Source: Candidatus Wallbacteria bacterium
GTDB taxonomy: Bacteria > Muiribacteriota > UBA6191 > JACPRK01
DNA length: 64,000 nt
Direction of reading: 5' to 3'
Assembly (NCBI GenBank): GCA_016190005.1
Contig: JACPRK010000146.1
Span: forward strand, 21,388 to 85,387
In this document: piece after piece, positions 7,549 through 15,144 of the stretch
Layout: the number at the start of each line of letters is the position of its first letter
Numbering within the stretch: the stretch's first letter is position 1
The notes under the pieces: generated by a model
What the model saw: the letters and a program-made list of their open reading frames with translations, nothing else
What the model was told of the DNA's origin: nothing
The model's database searches: none
Position numbers and translations under genes: made by a program

Positions 7549-9006
7549 TTGCTCGGTTTCGGTGCTAGAGTATCGAGTGTGGCAAGCAGAGGTTCGTGGG
7601 CGGGGTGGCGGGCGCGGGTTCATGGGGGTGGCGCCGGCGCGTTCCCGCAGCATCCGCTCAGGCTGAGCTTGTCGAAGCCTGCACTCTCCAGTGGTCTTTG
7701 GCTCGCGCTCGTCCTGTTAGCCTTCCCTGCTGCTACCACCGGGCAGCCCTCCCGGCTGGAGAGCTTCGCTACGCGCGCCAGCCTGACCGCGATGCGCGCC
7801 ACGACCGGGGGGCTCTACTTCGTGCTCCTGGGGGGAGGCTCAGGGCCGGCTGCGGCCGCGGCGCCCGGCGTCCGGCTGTCGATGACGGCAGCGCTCTTGC
7901 GCTGGAAGCCTGGCCTGGAAGCGCCTGTCCTGGTGGAGCGTCAGCTGGGCGGCACCCGGTTCCGGGTGCGGGACTCGCAGCTGCTCTACGCGCTCGGCCC
8001 AGGGGCGCTCGTGTCGCGGGACCCGGGCGCCGAAACAACGCGCGAGCTGCCGTTGGCTGGGGTGAGCGCGCGCAGTCTGCGCTTCGCGTTCCCGGACGGC
8101 GACACGTACTTACTGACCGGCCGGCTTGCCGCGGACAGTCAGCCGGACGCGCCGGCGATCCCCATCCTCTATACGTCCAGTATGCGCGAGGCCTCTCCGA
8201 TGCCGTTGCCGACGGGAAGCGCTTCGCCGGTCGTGCACGAGGTCCTGGGCCCCACCGAGGCGTTGGCCGGGTGCGAGGAGCGGCTGCTGATCAGCACGTT
8301 CGCCGGCCCGCTGCGACACGCCTTGCCGCTGGCGAAGCATCCGGCCGGATACTGGCCGCTGGAGCCGCCCGTGCCGTTCGAAGTCGGCGAGGATTCGTAT
8401 CTCTCCGGCATCCTGGCTCTGGCCCGCGGCGGTACCGGGCCAGGCTTCGAGCTGGTCCGGTTGGGACCGCCGAGCTGGAAGCTGCCCCCCGGCGACCGTA
8501 TCACTGCCGTGTTCCAGCGCTCCGAAGACGATGTCCTGATGGTGCAGCACCGCACGGGCGACGGGTTGTGGACCGACTGGGTCGCGCGTCCTCGCGAGGG
8601 GCGACAGACGTCGTCGCCCGCTGCCGGCCAGGCGACGGGGGCGGCGATCTACTGGGCCGCGCGGGAGCTCCTGCTCTGGCGAGAGGGGCCGTGGGTGGTC
8701 GCGCTCGACTGCCGCCACTTGAGACCGCTCGGGCGCGCGGAGATTGCGGGCGGCATCTCGATAGTCCCCGGAGCGGCTGCAGGCGAGCGGTTGCTCGTGG
8801 CCGCCGGGGCAGGCGATGCCTGCGACATCTACTGGCTGGGCGTCGACTCGGCCGGTGCCCTGTCGCTGGCGCCGGCGGCGAAGGGGCTGCCTGGCCGGCC
8901 CATCGCGTTTTTCTCCGAGCCGGGCAACGGCGCGTGCTACGTGGTCCTGGAGCGGGCCGACGGGCCCGGGCTGGACCTCATCGGATTCAAGGGAGCCACC
9001 AGATGA
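7549..9006 (+). CDS. Hypothetical exported protein, start uncertain
   Basis: Up to 485 residues. The body contains repeated short beta-rich segments and WTDWVARP-like stretches reminiscent of WD40/BNR-like propellers, but no motif I can assign. The likely signal peptide (SGLWLALVLLAFPAATTG) lies about 45 residues in. The most natural start is therefore the TTG at 7669, which is inside a dispersed repeat; TTG 7549 and GTG 7579 are the upstream alternatives. The stop overlaps the ATG of the next gene (ATGA, 9003-9006), so the two are probably translationally coupled. Function unknown. Confidence 0.6.
   Translation: MLGFGARVSSVASRGSWAGWRARVHGGGAGAFPQHPLRLSLSKPALSSGLWLALVLLAFPAATTGQPSRLESFATRASLTAMRATTGGLYFVLLGGGSGPAAAAAPGVRLSMTAALLRWKPGLEAPVLVERQLGGTRFRVRDSQLLYALGPGALVSRDPGAETTRELPLAGVSARSLRFAFPDGDTYLLTGRLAADSQPDAPAIPILYTSSMREASPMPLPTGSASPVVHEVLGPTEALAGCEERLLISTFAGPLRHALPLAKHPAGYWPLEPPVPFEVGEDSYLSGILALARGGTGPGFELVRLGPPSWKLPPGDRITAVFQRSEDDVLMVQHRTGDGLWTDWVARPREGRQTSSPAAGQATGAAIYWAARELLLWREGPWVVALDCRHLRPLGRAEIAGGISIVPGAAAGERLLVAAGAGDACDIYWLGVDSAGALSLAPAAKGLPGRPIAFFSEPGNGACYVVLERADGPGLDLIGFKGATR
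7652..7679. repeat. Dispersed CTCAGG...CTTGTCGAAG element, copy 1
   Basis: The sequence around CGCTCAGGCTGAGCTTGTCG shares the core CTCAGGnnTnnGCTTGTCGAAG with 54634-54669. Elements of this look occur scattered in many high-GC genomes, from memory. Here it sits across the probable start of the 7549-9006 gene. Confidence 0.5.
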
Positions 9007-9977
9007 AAGCAATCCAGGTGTGCGTCTTCGGGGCGCCGGACGTCATGCGGCTGGCGGAGCTCGCCGACCCCGAACCGGCTGCTGGCCAGGTGCTGGTGCG
9101 CGTGGAAGCGGCCGGCGTGAACCCGGTCGATACGTACATTCGTTCGGGCGCCTACGCGCGCAAGCCGCCGTTGCCCTACACGCCGGGGATGGACGGCGCC
9201 GGCGTCGTCGAGCGCGTCGGCCCAGGCGTGACGCGCCGTCGCGCCGGTGAGCGGGTCTACATCGCGGGCAGCCTCTCCGGAACCTACGCTCAGCGCGCGC
9301 TCTGCCTGGAGTCCCAGGTCCACCCGCTGCCCGACCTCGTCAGCTTCGCCCAGGGCGCCGCCGTCTTCGTCCCGTACGCCACGGCCTACCGGGCCCTCCA
9401 TCACTGCGCGCGGGCGGTCCCCGGCGAGGCCGTGCTGGTACACGGCGCCAGCGGCGGCGTCGGCCTGGCTGCCGTCCAGATCGCCCGCGCCGCCGGTCTG
9501 ACCGTGCTCGGCACCGCGGGCACCGATGAGGGTCTGGCCCTGGTCACCCGCGAGGGCGCTCACCACGCGCTGGATCATCGGTCACCCGACTTCCCCGAGC
9601 GCCTGCTGGAGCGGACTGCAGGCCGCGGCCCCGACGTCATTCTGGAGATGCTGGCCAACGTCAACCTCGCGCGCGACCTGGAGCTCATCGCGCCGCGAGG
9701 CCGCATCGTGGTCATCGGCAGCCGCGGCCCGATCCAGATCGATCCCCGCGCCGCCATGTCGAAGGATGCCGCCCTCATCGGAATGTCGCTCCTCAACGCG
9801 ACTGCCGAGGAGCTGGCTAGTGTCCACTCCGCACTGGTCGCGGGCCTGGAGAACGGCACACTGCGTCCCATCGTGCGCGCCGAGCTAGCACTGGCCGCCG
9901 CCCCCGCTGCCCACGAGCTGGTGCTCCAGCCGGGCGCTCGCGGGAAGATCGTGCTGACCCCGTGGGGGGAGAGTTGA
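9003..9977 (+). CDS. NADPH:quinone oxidoreductase / zeta-crystallin-type MDR protein
   Basis: 324 residues. The medium-chain dehydrogenase/reductase layout is clear: an N-terminal GroES-like domain (VRVEAAGVNPVDTYIRSG, PYTPGMDGAGVV) and a Rossmann domain with VLVHGASGGVGLAAVQIAR. The catalytic-zinc cysteine and histidine of alcohol dehydrogenases are absent, which is typical for the quinone reductase branch using NADPH. The length is usual for the family. The ATG overlaps the stop of the preceding gene by four bases, so the two are likely coupled. The exact substrate (quinone, enone) cannot be told. Confidence 0.88.
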   Translation: MKAIQVCVFGAPDVMRLAELADPEPAAGQVLVRVEAAGVNPVDTYIRSGAYARKPPLPYTPGMDGAGVVERVGPGVTRRRAGERVYIAGSLSGTYAQRALCLESQVHPLPDLVSFAQGAAVFVPYATAYRALHHCARAVPGEAVLVHGASGGVGLAAVQIARAAGLTVLGTAGTDEGLALVTREGAHHALDHRSPDFPERLLERTAGRGPDVILEMLANVNLARDLELIAPRGRIVVIGSRGPIQIDPRAAMSKDAALIGMSLLNATAEELASVHSALVAGLENGTLRPIVRAELALAAAPAAHELVLQPGARGKIVLTPWGES

Positions 9978-9989
9978 GAATCGATTCTC
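9976..9989. repeat. 14-bp perfect palindrome between convergent genes
   Basis: GAGAATCGATTCTC, followed directly by another GATTCTC, lies between the stop of the oxidoreductase and the stop of carB. It may be a weak bidirectional terminator; there is no T-run. Confidence 0.4.
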
Positions 9990-9996
9990 GATTCTC

Positions 9997-12900
9997 CTAC
10001 TTGTACTCGTCCCACGCCCGCACCTTGAGCGCGGCGAGCGGGTATCGCGCGAGCGCCTGGGCGAAGAGCGCGGCGGTCTCGGCGTTGACTAGCAGCCCGA
10101 CTCCTCGGTCCACGGCCTGGCGGCGGATCAAGTAGTCGTTGGTCAGCTCGTCGGGCTCGATCGACTTGGGGATGTTCAGCACGAGGTCGACGGCGCCGGA
10201 GGCGATCAGGTCGAGGGCGGTCGAGGGCGCGGCGTCGAGCGGCCAGGCGACGGGCTCGGCGTGGATGCCGGCTGCGGCCAGAAACGTGGCGGTGCCGCCG
10301 GTGGCGTAGAGCTTCAGCCCCAGCTCCGCGAAGCGCCGGACGGCGGGCAGGAGCTTCGTTTTCTCCTCGAGCGTTCCGGTCGAGAGCAGCACCCCCTTCT
10401 CGGGGATGCGATACCCGACCGACAGCAGCGACTTGAGGAACGCCTCCAGAAGGTCGTCGCCGAAGCAGGCGACCTCGCCCGTGGAGGCCATCTCCATTCC
10501 GAGCACGGGGTCGGCCCCGGCGATGCGCGCAAACGAGAACTGAGGGGCCTTCACGCCGACGTAATCGAGCTCGAACATCGAACGGCTGAGGTCCTCGACC
10601 GGCGCTCCCATCATCGCCCGGGTCGTCAGGTCGGCGAAGTCCAGCCGCAGCACCTGGGAAGCGAACGGGAAGCTGCGAGAAGCCCGCAGGTTGCACTCGA
10701 TCACGCGAATCCGGTTCTCGCGAGCCAGGAACTGCAGGTTGAAGGGGCCGGTGATCCTCAAGCCCGCCGCGATCTGGCGCGTGATCCGCTTGATGCGCCG
10801 CACGGTTTCGACGAAGACCTGCTGCGCAGGGATGGCGATGACGGAGTCGCCCGAGTGCACGCCGGCGAACTCGACGTGCTCGGCCAGCGAGTAGGCGATG
10901 ACCTCTCCTCCCCGCGCGACGGCGTCGACCTCGATCTCCTTGGCCCCTCCGACGAACTCGCTGACCACCACGGGGTGCTCAGGGCTCACCTTGGCCGCTC
11001 GCGCCAGGAAGGTCGTCAGGTCCTCGTCCCGGTACGCCGCGTTCATCGCCGCGCCAGAGAGCACGTAGCTGGGCCGCACCAGCACCGGGTAGCCGACCTC
11101 GCGCGCGAAGGCCAGCGCCTCATCGGGGCTGGCGGCCTCCCTCCATCTGGGCTGGTCCACGCCCAGCCGATCCAGCAGCGCCGAAAACTTGTGGCGATCC
11201 TCGGCTCGGTCGATCGCTTCCGGCGGCGTCCCCAGGATCGGCACGCCGGCGCGGGCCAGCGGCAGGGCGAGGTTGTTCGGCGTCTGACCGCCCATCGAGA
11301 CGACCACGCCCAGGGGCGATTCCAGCTCGCAGATGTCGAGAAGCCGCTCTACCGAGAGCTCCTCGAAGTAGAGCCGGTCGGCGACGTCGTAGTCGGTGCT
11401 GACGGTCTCCGGGTTGTGGTTGACGATGGCTGTGCGATGGCCCAGGCGCGCCAGCGACTGGATGCAGCCGACGCAGCACCAGTCGAACTCGACGGACGAG
11501 CCGATGCGGTAGGCGCCGCTGCCCAGGACGATGACCGTGCTTGCCGCGTCCTTGGCGCGCCGATCGAGCGCGTCGGAGCGGTCGCCGTGGTAGGTGAGGT
11601 AGAGGTAGTTGGTGCGCGCAGGGAACTCGCCGGCCGTCGTATCGATCTGCTTGACGACGGGCGTGATCGCGTCGGCCTTGCGCCGGGCCCGCACCTCTTC
11701 GGCGGGGCGCGGTGGTCGGACTGTGCGGCCGATGCCCGCGTCCGAGAAGCCTGCCCGCTTGGCCTCCCGAAGGAGTCCGGCGGGCAAGCCGTCGAGCGCG
11801 TGCTCACCGAGGAGTCGTTCGATGCGAACGATGTTCTGAATCCTGTGGAGGAACCACGGGTCTATGCCGGTCAGCTCGCCGACCCGCTCGACGCTCCACC
11901 CGGCCTCGAGCGCTGCGGCCAGCATCAGGAGCCTGCGATCGGTCGGCTCCCGGAGCTCCACCTCCAGGTCGGAATCGCCCGCGTCGAAGCCCGTCAGCCC
12001 TTCGAGCCCGGGCGAGACCATCCGCACGGCCTTCTGGAGTGCCTCCTCGAAGCTGCGGCCGATGCCCATCACCTCGCCGACCGACTTCATCGCGGTGCCG
12101 AGGCGTCGCTCGGCGTGCCGGAACTTGCCCAGGTCCCACCGCGGGACCTTCACCACGACGTAGTCGAGCGCCGGCTCGAAACAGGCCGAGGTCGCGCCTG
12201 TGACCGGGTTCTTCACCTCGGAGAGCAGCTTGCCGATGGCCAGCTTGGCGGCGACGAAGGCCAGCGGGTAGCCGGTCGCCTTCGAGGCCAGGGCCGAGCT
12301 TCGCGAGAGTCGCGCGTTGACCTCGATGGCGACGTACTCGCCCGACTGGGGATCGACGGCGAACTGGATGTTGCATTCGCCCACGACGCCCAGGCTGCGA
12401 ATGGTGCGCACGGCGGTGCGTCTGAGCTCGTGGTACTCGTCGTTGGAGAGCGTCTGGCTGGGCGCGACGACGATCGACTCGCCGGTGTGGATGCCGAGCG
12501 GGTCGAGGTTCTCCATGTTGCAGACGCTGATGCAGTTGTCGGCGCGGTCGCGGAGGACCTCGTACTCGATCTCCTTCCAGCCGGCCAGCGCGCGCTCGAT
12601 CAGCAGCTGCCCGCTCACCGCCAGGGCAGCCGCGGCCAGCTCGTCCAGGGCGCGTGCGTCCTTTGCCACGCCGCTGCCCAGGCCGCCCAGCGTGTAGGCC
12701 GCGCGCACCAGCACCGGGTAGCCGATGCGCTCGGCGGCCTCGCGCGCCTCGGCCCGCGTGCGGACCGCCTCGCTCTTCGGCATCGGGACTCCCAGCTCGG
12801 CCAGCCGCCTGGCGAAGAGCTCCCGGTCCTCGGTGGCTACCACCGTTTCGACCGGGGTGCCGAGGACCCGGCAGCCGTGGCGCTCGAGCAGCCCCTGTCG

Positions 12901-13188
12901 GTGGAGCTCCACGCCGCAGTTGAGCGCGGTCTGGCCGCCGAAGCCGAGCAGGATGCCGTCCGGCTTCTCGCGCGCGATCACCTCGCCCACGAAGTGCGGG
13001 GTCAGGGGCAGGAAGTAGACGCGGTCCGCGAGCCCCTCGGAGGTCTGGATGGTGGCGATGTTCGGATTGACGAGGACGACCCCGACGCCCTCTTCCTTGA
13101 GCGCCTTGATCGCCTGCGAGCCGGAGTAGTCGAACTCCCCGGCCTGGCCGATGGTGAGGCCGCCGGAGCCGAGCAAGAGGACTCGCAT
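9997..13188 (-). CDS. carB: Carbamoyl-phosphate synthase large subunit, eukaryote-like (CAD-like)
   Basis: 1063 residues, full length. It makes carbamoyl phosphate from bicarbonate, ammonia and 2 ATP for pyrimidine and arginine synthesis. Two tandem ATP-grasp halves, an oligomerisation region and a C-terminal MGS-like allosteric domain (GVLLSTGTLEEKTK, YATGGTATFL) are visible. The N-terminus reads VLLLGSGGLTIGQAGEFDYS and later GWKEIEYEVLRD, NMENLDPLGIHTG, LSRSSALASKATGYPLAF. From memory these are closer to animal CAD/CPS1 than to the usual bacterial form, which begins LGAGPIVIGQACEFDYSG. It lies 16 bases downstream of carA on the same strand, so they form an operon. Confidence 0.96.
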   Translation of the reverse strand: MRVLLLGSGGLTIGQAGEFDYSGSQAIKALKEEGVGVVLVNPNIATIQTSEGLADRVYFLPLTPHFVGEVIAREKPDGILLGFGGQTALNCGVELHRQGLLERHGCRVLGTPVETVVATEDRELFARRLAELGVPMPKSEAVRTRAEAREAAERIGYPVLVRAAYTLGGLGSGVAKDARALDELAAAALAVSGQLLIERALAGWKEIEYEVLRDRADNCISVCNMENLDPLGIHTGESIVVAPSQTLSNDEYHELRRTAVRTIRSLGVVGECNIQFAVDPQSGEYVAIEVNARLSRSSALASKATGYPLAFVAAKLAIGKLLSEVKNPVTGATSACFEPALDYVVVKVPRWDLGKFRHAERRLGTAMKSVGEVMGIGRSFEEALQKAVRMVSPGLEGLTGFDAGDSDLEVELREPTDRRLLMLAAALEAGWSVERVGELTGIDPWFLHRIQNIVRIERLLGEHALDGLPAGLLREAKRAGFSDAGIGRTVRPPRPAEEVRARRKADAITPVVKQIDTTAGEFPARTNYLYLTYHGDRSDALDRRAKDAASTVIVLGSGAYRIGSSVEFDWCCVGCIQSLARLGHRTAIVNHNPETVSTDYDVADRLYFEELSVERLLDICELESPLGVVVSMGGQTPNNLALPLARAGVPILGTPPEAIDRAEDRHKFSALLDRLGVDQPRWREAASPDEALAFAREVGYPVLVRPSYVLSGAAMNAAYRDEDLTTFLARAAKVSPEHPVVVSEFVGGAKEIEVDAVARGGEVIAYSLAEHVEFAGVHSGDSVIAIPAQQVFVETVRRIKRITRQIAAGLRITGPFNLQFLARENRIRVIECNLRASRSFPFASQVLRLDFADLTTRAMMGAPVEDLSRSMFELDYVGVKAPQFSFARIAGADPVLGMEMASTGEVACFGDDLLEAFLKSLLSVGYRIPEKGVLLSTGTLEEKTKLLPAVRRFAELGLKLYATGGTATFLAAAGIHAEPVAWPLDAAPSTALDLIASGAVDLVLNIPKSIEPDELTNDYLIRRQAVDRGVGLLVNAETAALFAQALARYPLAALKVRAWDEYK

Positions 13189-13204
13189 GGTCTGACGGCT
13201 CCTT

Positions 13205-14296
13205 TCAGTCGCGCCGGCCGCGCAGGTCGGCGAGGAGCTCGTCGAACAGGTACCCCGTGTCGACCGGGCCGCAGACGGCCTCCGGATGAAACTGGACGGC
13301 CCGGTGGGGCGTGCCGGCCAGGCGGATGCCTTCCACGGTGCCGTCGTTCCCGTTGGTGAACCAGACCTCCCAGCCTTCGGGGAGGCTGGCGGGATCGAGG
13401 GCGTAGCCGTGGTTCTGGCTCGTGATGGCCCAGCGGCCGGTGGCCGCTTCCAGCACCGGCTGGTTCTGGCCGCGGTGGCCGAACGGCAGCTTGAAGGTCC
13501 GCCCGCCGGCTGCGAGCCCCAGGAGCTGACAGCCCAGGCAGATGCCGAAGATTGGCCGCGGGCCGCCCAGCAGGGCGCGGACGCCGCGCGCGGCCTCGGC
13601 GCACATCTCGGGGTCCCCCGGGCCGTTGGAGAGAACCAGCGCGTCGAAGTCGGCGCTCGATAGGTCCGAGTCCCACGGCAGCACCTGCACGGAGGCGCCG
13701 CGCCGCAGCAGGCAGCGGATGATGTTGTTCTTGACGCCGCAGTCGAGCAGCGCGATGCGGGGCCCGCCTGCGCCGTAGGTTCGGGGCTCCCGGGCGCTGA
13801 CGAGGCGCACGACGTTTTCGCCGGCCGGGTCGTACCAGGCGGGCTCGGGCTCGCCGTCGACGACGATCTTGCCCGGGACGGTGCCGCGCTCGCGCAGGTG
13901 CAAGGCGAGAGCCCGCGTGTCGACGCCGAAGAGGCCGGGGATGCCCTCGCGCGAAAGCCACTCGCCGAGTGAGCGCTCGGCGTTCCAGTGGTGGTACTCG
14001 CCCTGGTAGCTGGAGACGACCAGCCCGCGGACCTGGATGCGTTCGGATTCGAACCAACGCGGGATGCCGAACTCGTCTCGCTCGAAAGAGGGCACGCCGT
14101 AGTTGCCGACCAGCGGATAGGTCAACGCCAGGATCTGCCCGAAGTACGAAGGGTCCGTGATCGCCTCCGGATAGCCGACCATGCCGGTGTTGAAGACAAC
14201 TTCGCCCGCAGCCGCGCGACTGGCGCCGAAAAGGGCGCCCTCGAAGACGGCTCCGTCGCGGAGCACCAGCCGGGCCTTGCGGGGCGGGACGTACAT
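13205..14296 (-). CDS. carA: Carbamoyl-phosphate synthase small (glutaminase) subunit
   Basis: 363 residues from ATG 14296; an ATG at 14329 would add 11. The N-terminal CPSase_sm domain (RKARLVLRDGAVFEG, EVVFNTGMVGYPEAITDPSY) is followed by a class I glutamine amidotransferase domain. The nucleophile Cys is in FGICLGCQLL and the His/Glu pair in AVQFHPE. It releases ammonia from glutamine for CarB. One oddity: the GICLGHQ motif has Cys in place of the usual His three residues after the nucleophile. Segments such as GMVGYPEAITDPSY and TSQNHGYA resemble the CAD glutaminase domain, matching the eukaryote-like CarB. Confidence 0.94.
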   Translation of the reverse strand: MYVPPRKARLVLRDGAVFEGALFGASRAAAGEVVFNTGMVGYPEAITDPSYFGQILALTYPLVGNYGVPSFERDEFGIPRWFESERIQVRGLVVSSYQGEYHHWNAERSLGEWLSREGIPGLFGVDTRALALHLRERGTVPGKIVVDGEPEPAWYDPAGENVVRLVSAREPRTYGAGGPRIALLDCGVKNNIIRCLLRRGASVQVLPWDSDLSSADFDALVLSNGPGDPEMCAEAARGVRALLGGPRPIFGICLGCQLLGLAAGGRTFKLPFGHRGQNQPVLEAATGRWAITSQNHGYALDPASLPEGWEVWFTNGNDGTVEGIRLAGTPHRAVQFHPEAVCGPVDTGYLFDELLADLRGRRD

Positions 14297-14406
14297 GCTG
14301 CCGACACCATACGGGCTTTTCGCCGCCATTGACAGAAGCCGGCGGCCGGCCGACACTCGTGGGGTCCGGCGTGCGCCGGCGCTCTTCGTGACGGAGGTGT
14401 CTGCCC

Positions 14407-15009
14407 GTGAAGAAAGTCGCTTTGTTTGCCGTGATGACCTTGCTCCTCGGGACCGTGGGCGCTGTTCGGGCTCAGGACGAAGACGCCGTCGATGCCGACG
14501 AGGCGCCGCCCGTGCAGGAGACGCAGGCCGCGCCTGCCGCGCCTGCCGCGCCCGCACCCGAGCTGGCGCAGCTCGACCGCTGGACGGGCGAGTGGAGCTA
14601 CACCTACGAGATGCCAAAGTCCAAGGCGATGCCCGAAGGCGGCAAAGGCGTGGGGACCGTCAGCGTGAAGCGCGCGGCGGGCGGCCACTTCTTCGTTAGC
14701 GACTCCAGGAGCAACGGCTCGGGCGGCACCTCCGAGGACCACGCCGTGACCACGTACGACCGCGCCAGCCGCCAGTGGAAGAGCTGGTCCTTCGGCGGCG
14801 CAGATCCCGCCAACCCGATCGTCGCCGCCGGCGCCTTCCAGGGCGATTCGCTGGTGATGGAGACCACGCGCGGCGACGCCGCCGGCCCCGTGCGGCTGCG
14901 CGAGACCCAGAAGTTCGTCTCGCCCGACCGCATCGAGGGCAAGGTCGAGATTGAAGCCGTAGGCAAGTGGCACCTCCTCATGGGCGCGACGTATACGCGG
15001 GCGAAGTGA
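14407..15009 (+). CDS. Exported DUF1579-like protein
   Basis: 200 residues from a GTG start with GGAGG nine bases upstream. A signal peptide (KKVALFAVMTLLLGTVGAVRAQ) is followed by a Pro/Ala linker and a beta-rich domain beginning LAQLDRWTGEWSYTYE, the usual opening of DUF1579 and related lipocalin-like domains. Family function is not established. It is divergent from carA. The last codon and stop are formed by a heptamer repeat array (AAG-TGA-GGC). Confidence 0.7.
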   Translation: MKKVALFAVMTLLLGTVGAVRAQDEDAVDADEAPPVQETQAAPAAPAAPAPELAQLDRWTGEWSYTYEMPKSKAMPEGGKGVGTVSVKRAAGGHFFVSDSRSNGSGGTSEDHAVTTYDRASRQWKSWSFGGADPANPIVAAGAFQGDSLVMETTRGDAAGPVRLRETQKFVSPDRIEGKVEIEAVGKWHLLMGATYTRAK

Positions 15010-15049
15010 GGCTCGAGGCTTGAGAAGTGAGGCTTGAGGGGTGACGGGG
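15001..15049. repeat. 7-bp tandem array overlapping the DUF1579-like gene's stop
   Basis: Seven 7-bp units: GCGAAGT, GAGGCTC, GAGGCTT, GAGAAGT, GAGGCTT, GAGGGGT, GACGGGG. The TGA stop at 15007-15009 is the junction of the first two units. Confidence 0.8.
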
Positions 15050-15144
15050 GCGGCGTGGCGAACCGCTCAACGACGGGCTTCTATCCTCGCGGAGTACACT
15101 TTCGTCTAAGTGAGTCGGGCCGCTCCAGGCGGCGGGAGGTCGGC

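Noticed and set aside
7596..9002. N-terminal extension of the quinone oxidoreductase in the same frame
   Set aside because: It is out-of-frame overlap with the hypothetical gene; the ATG at 9003 gives the exact family N-terminus.
10261..13359. A 1032-codon plus-strand open frame opposite carB
   Set aside because: Mirror frame of carB in high-GC DNA; carB is unambiguous and the mirror protein has no motifs.
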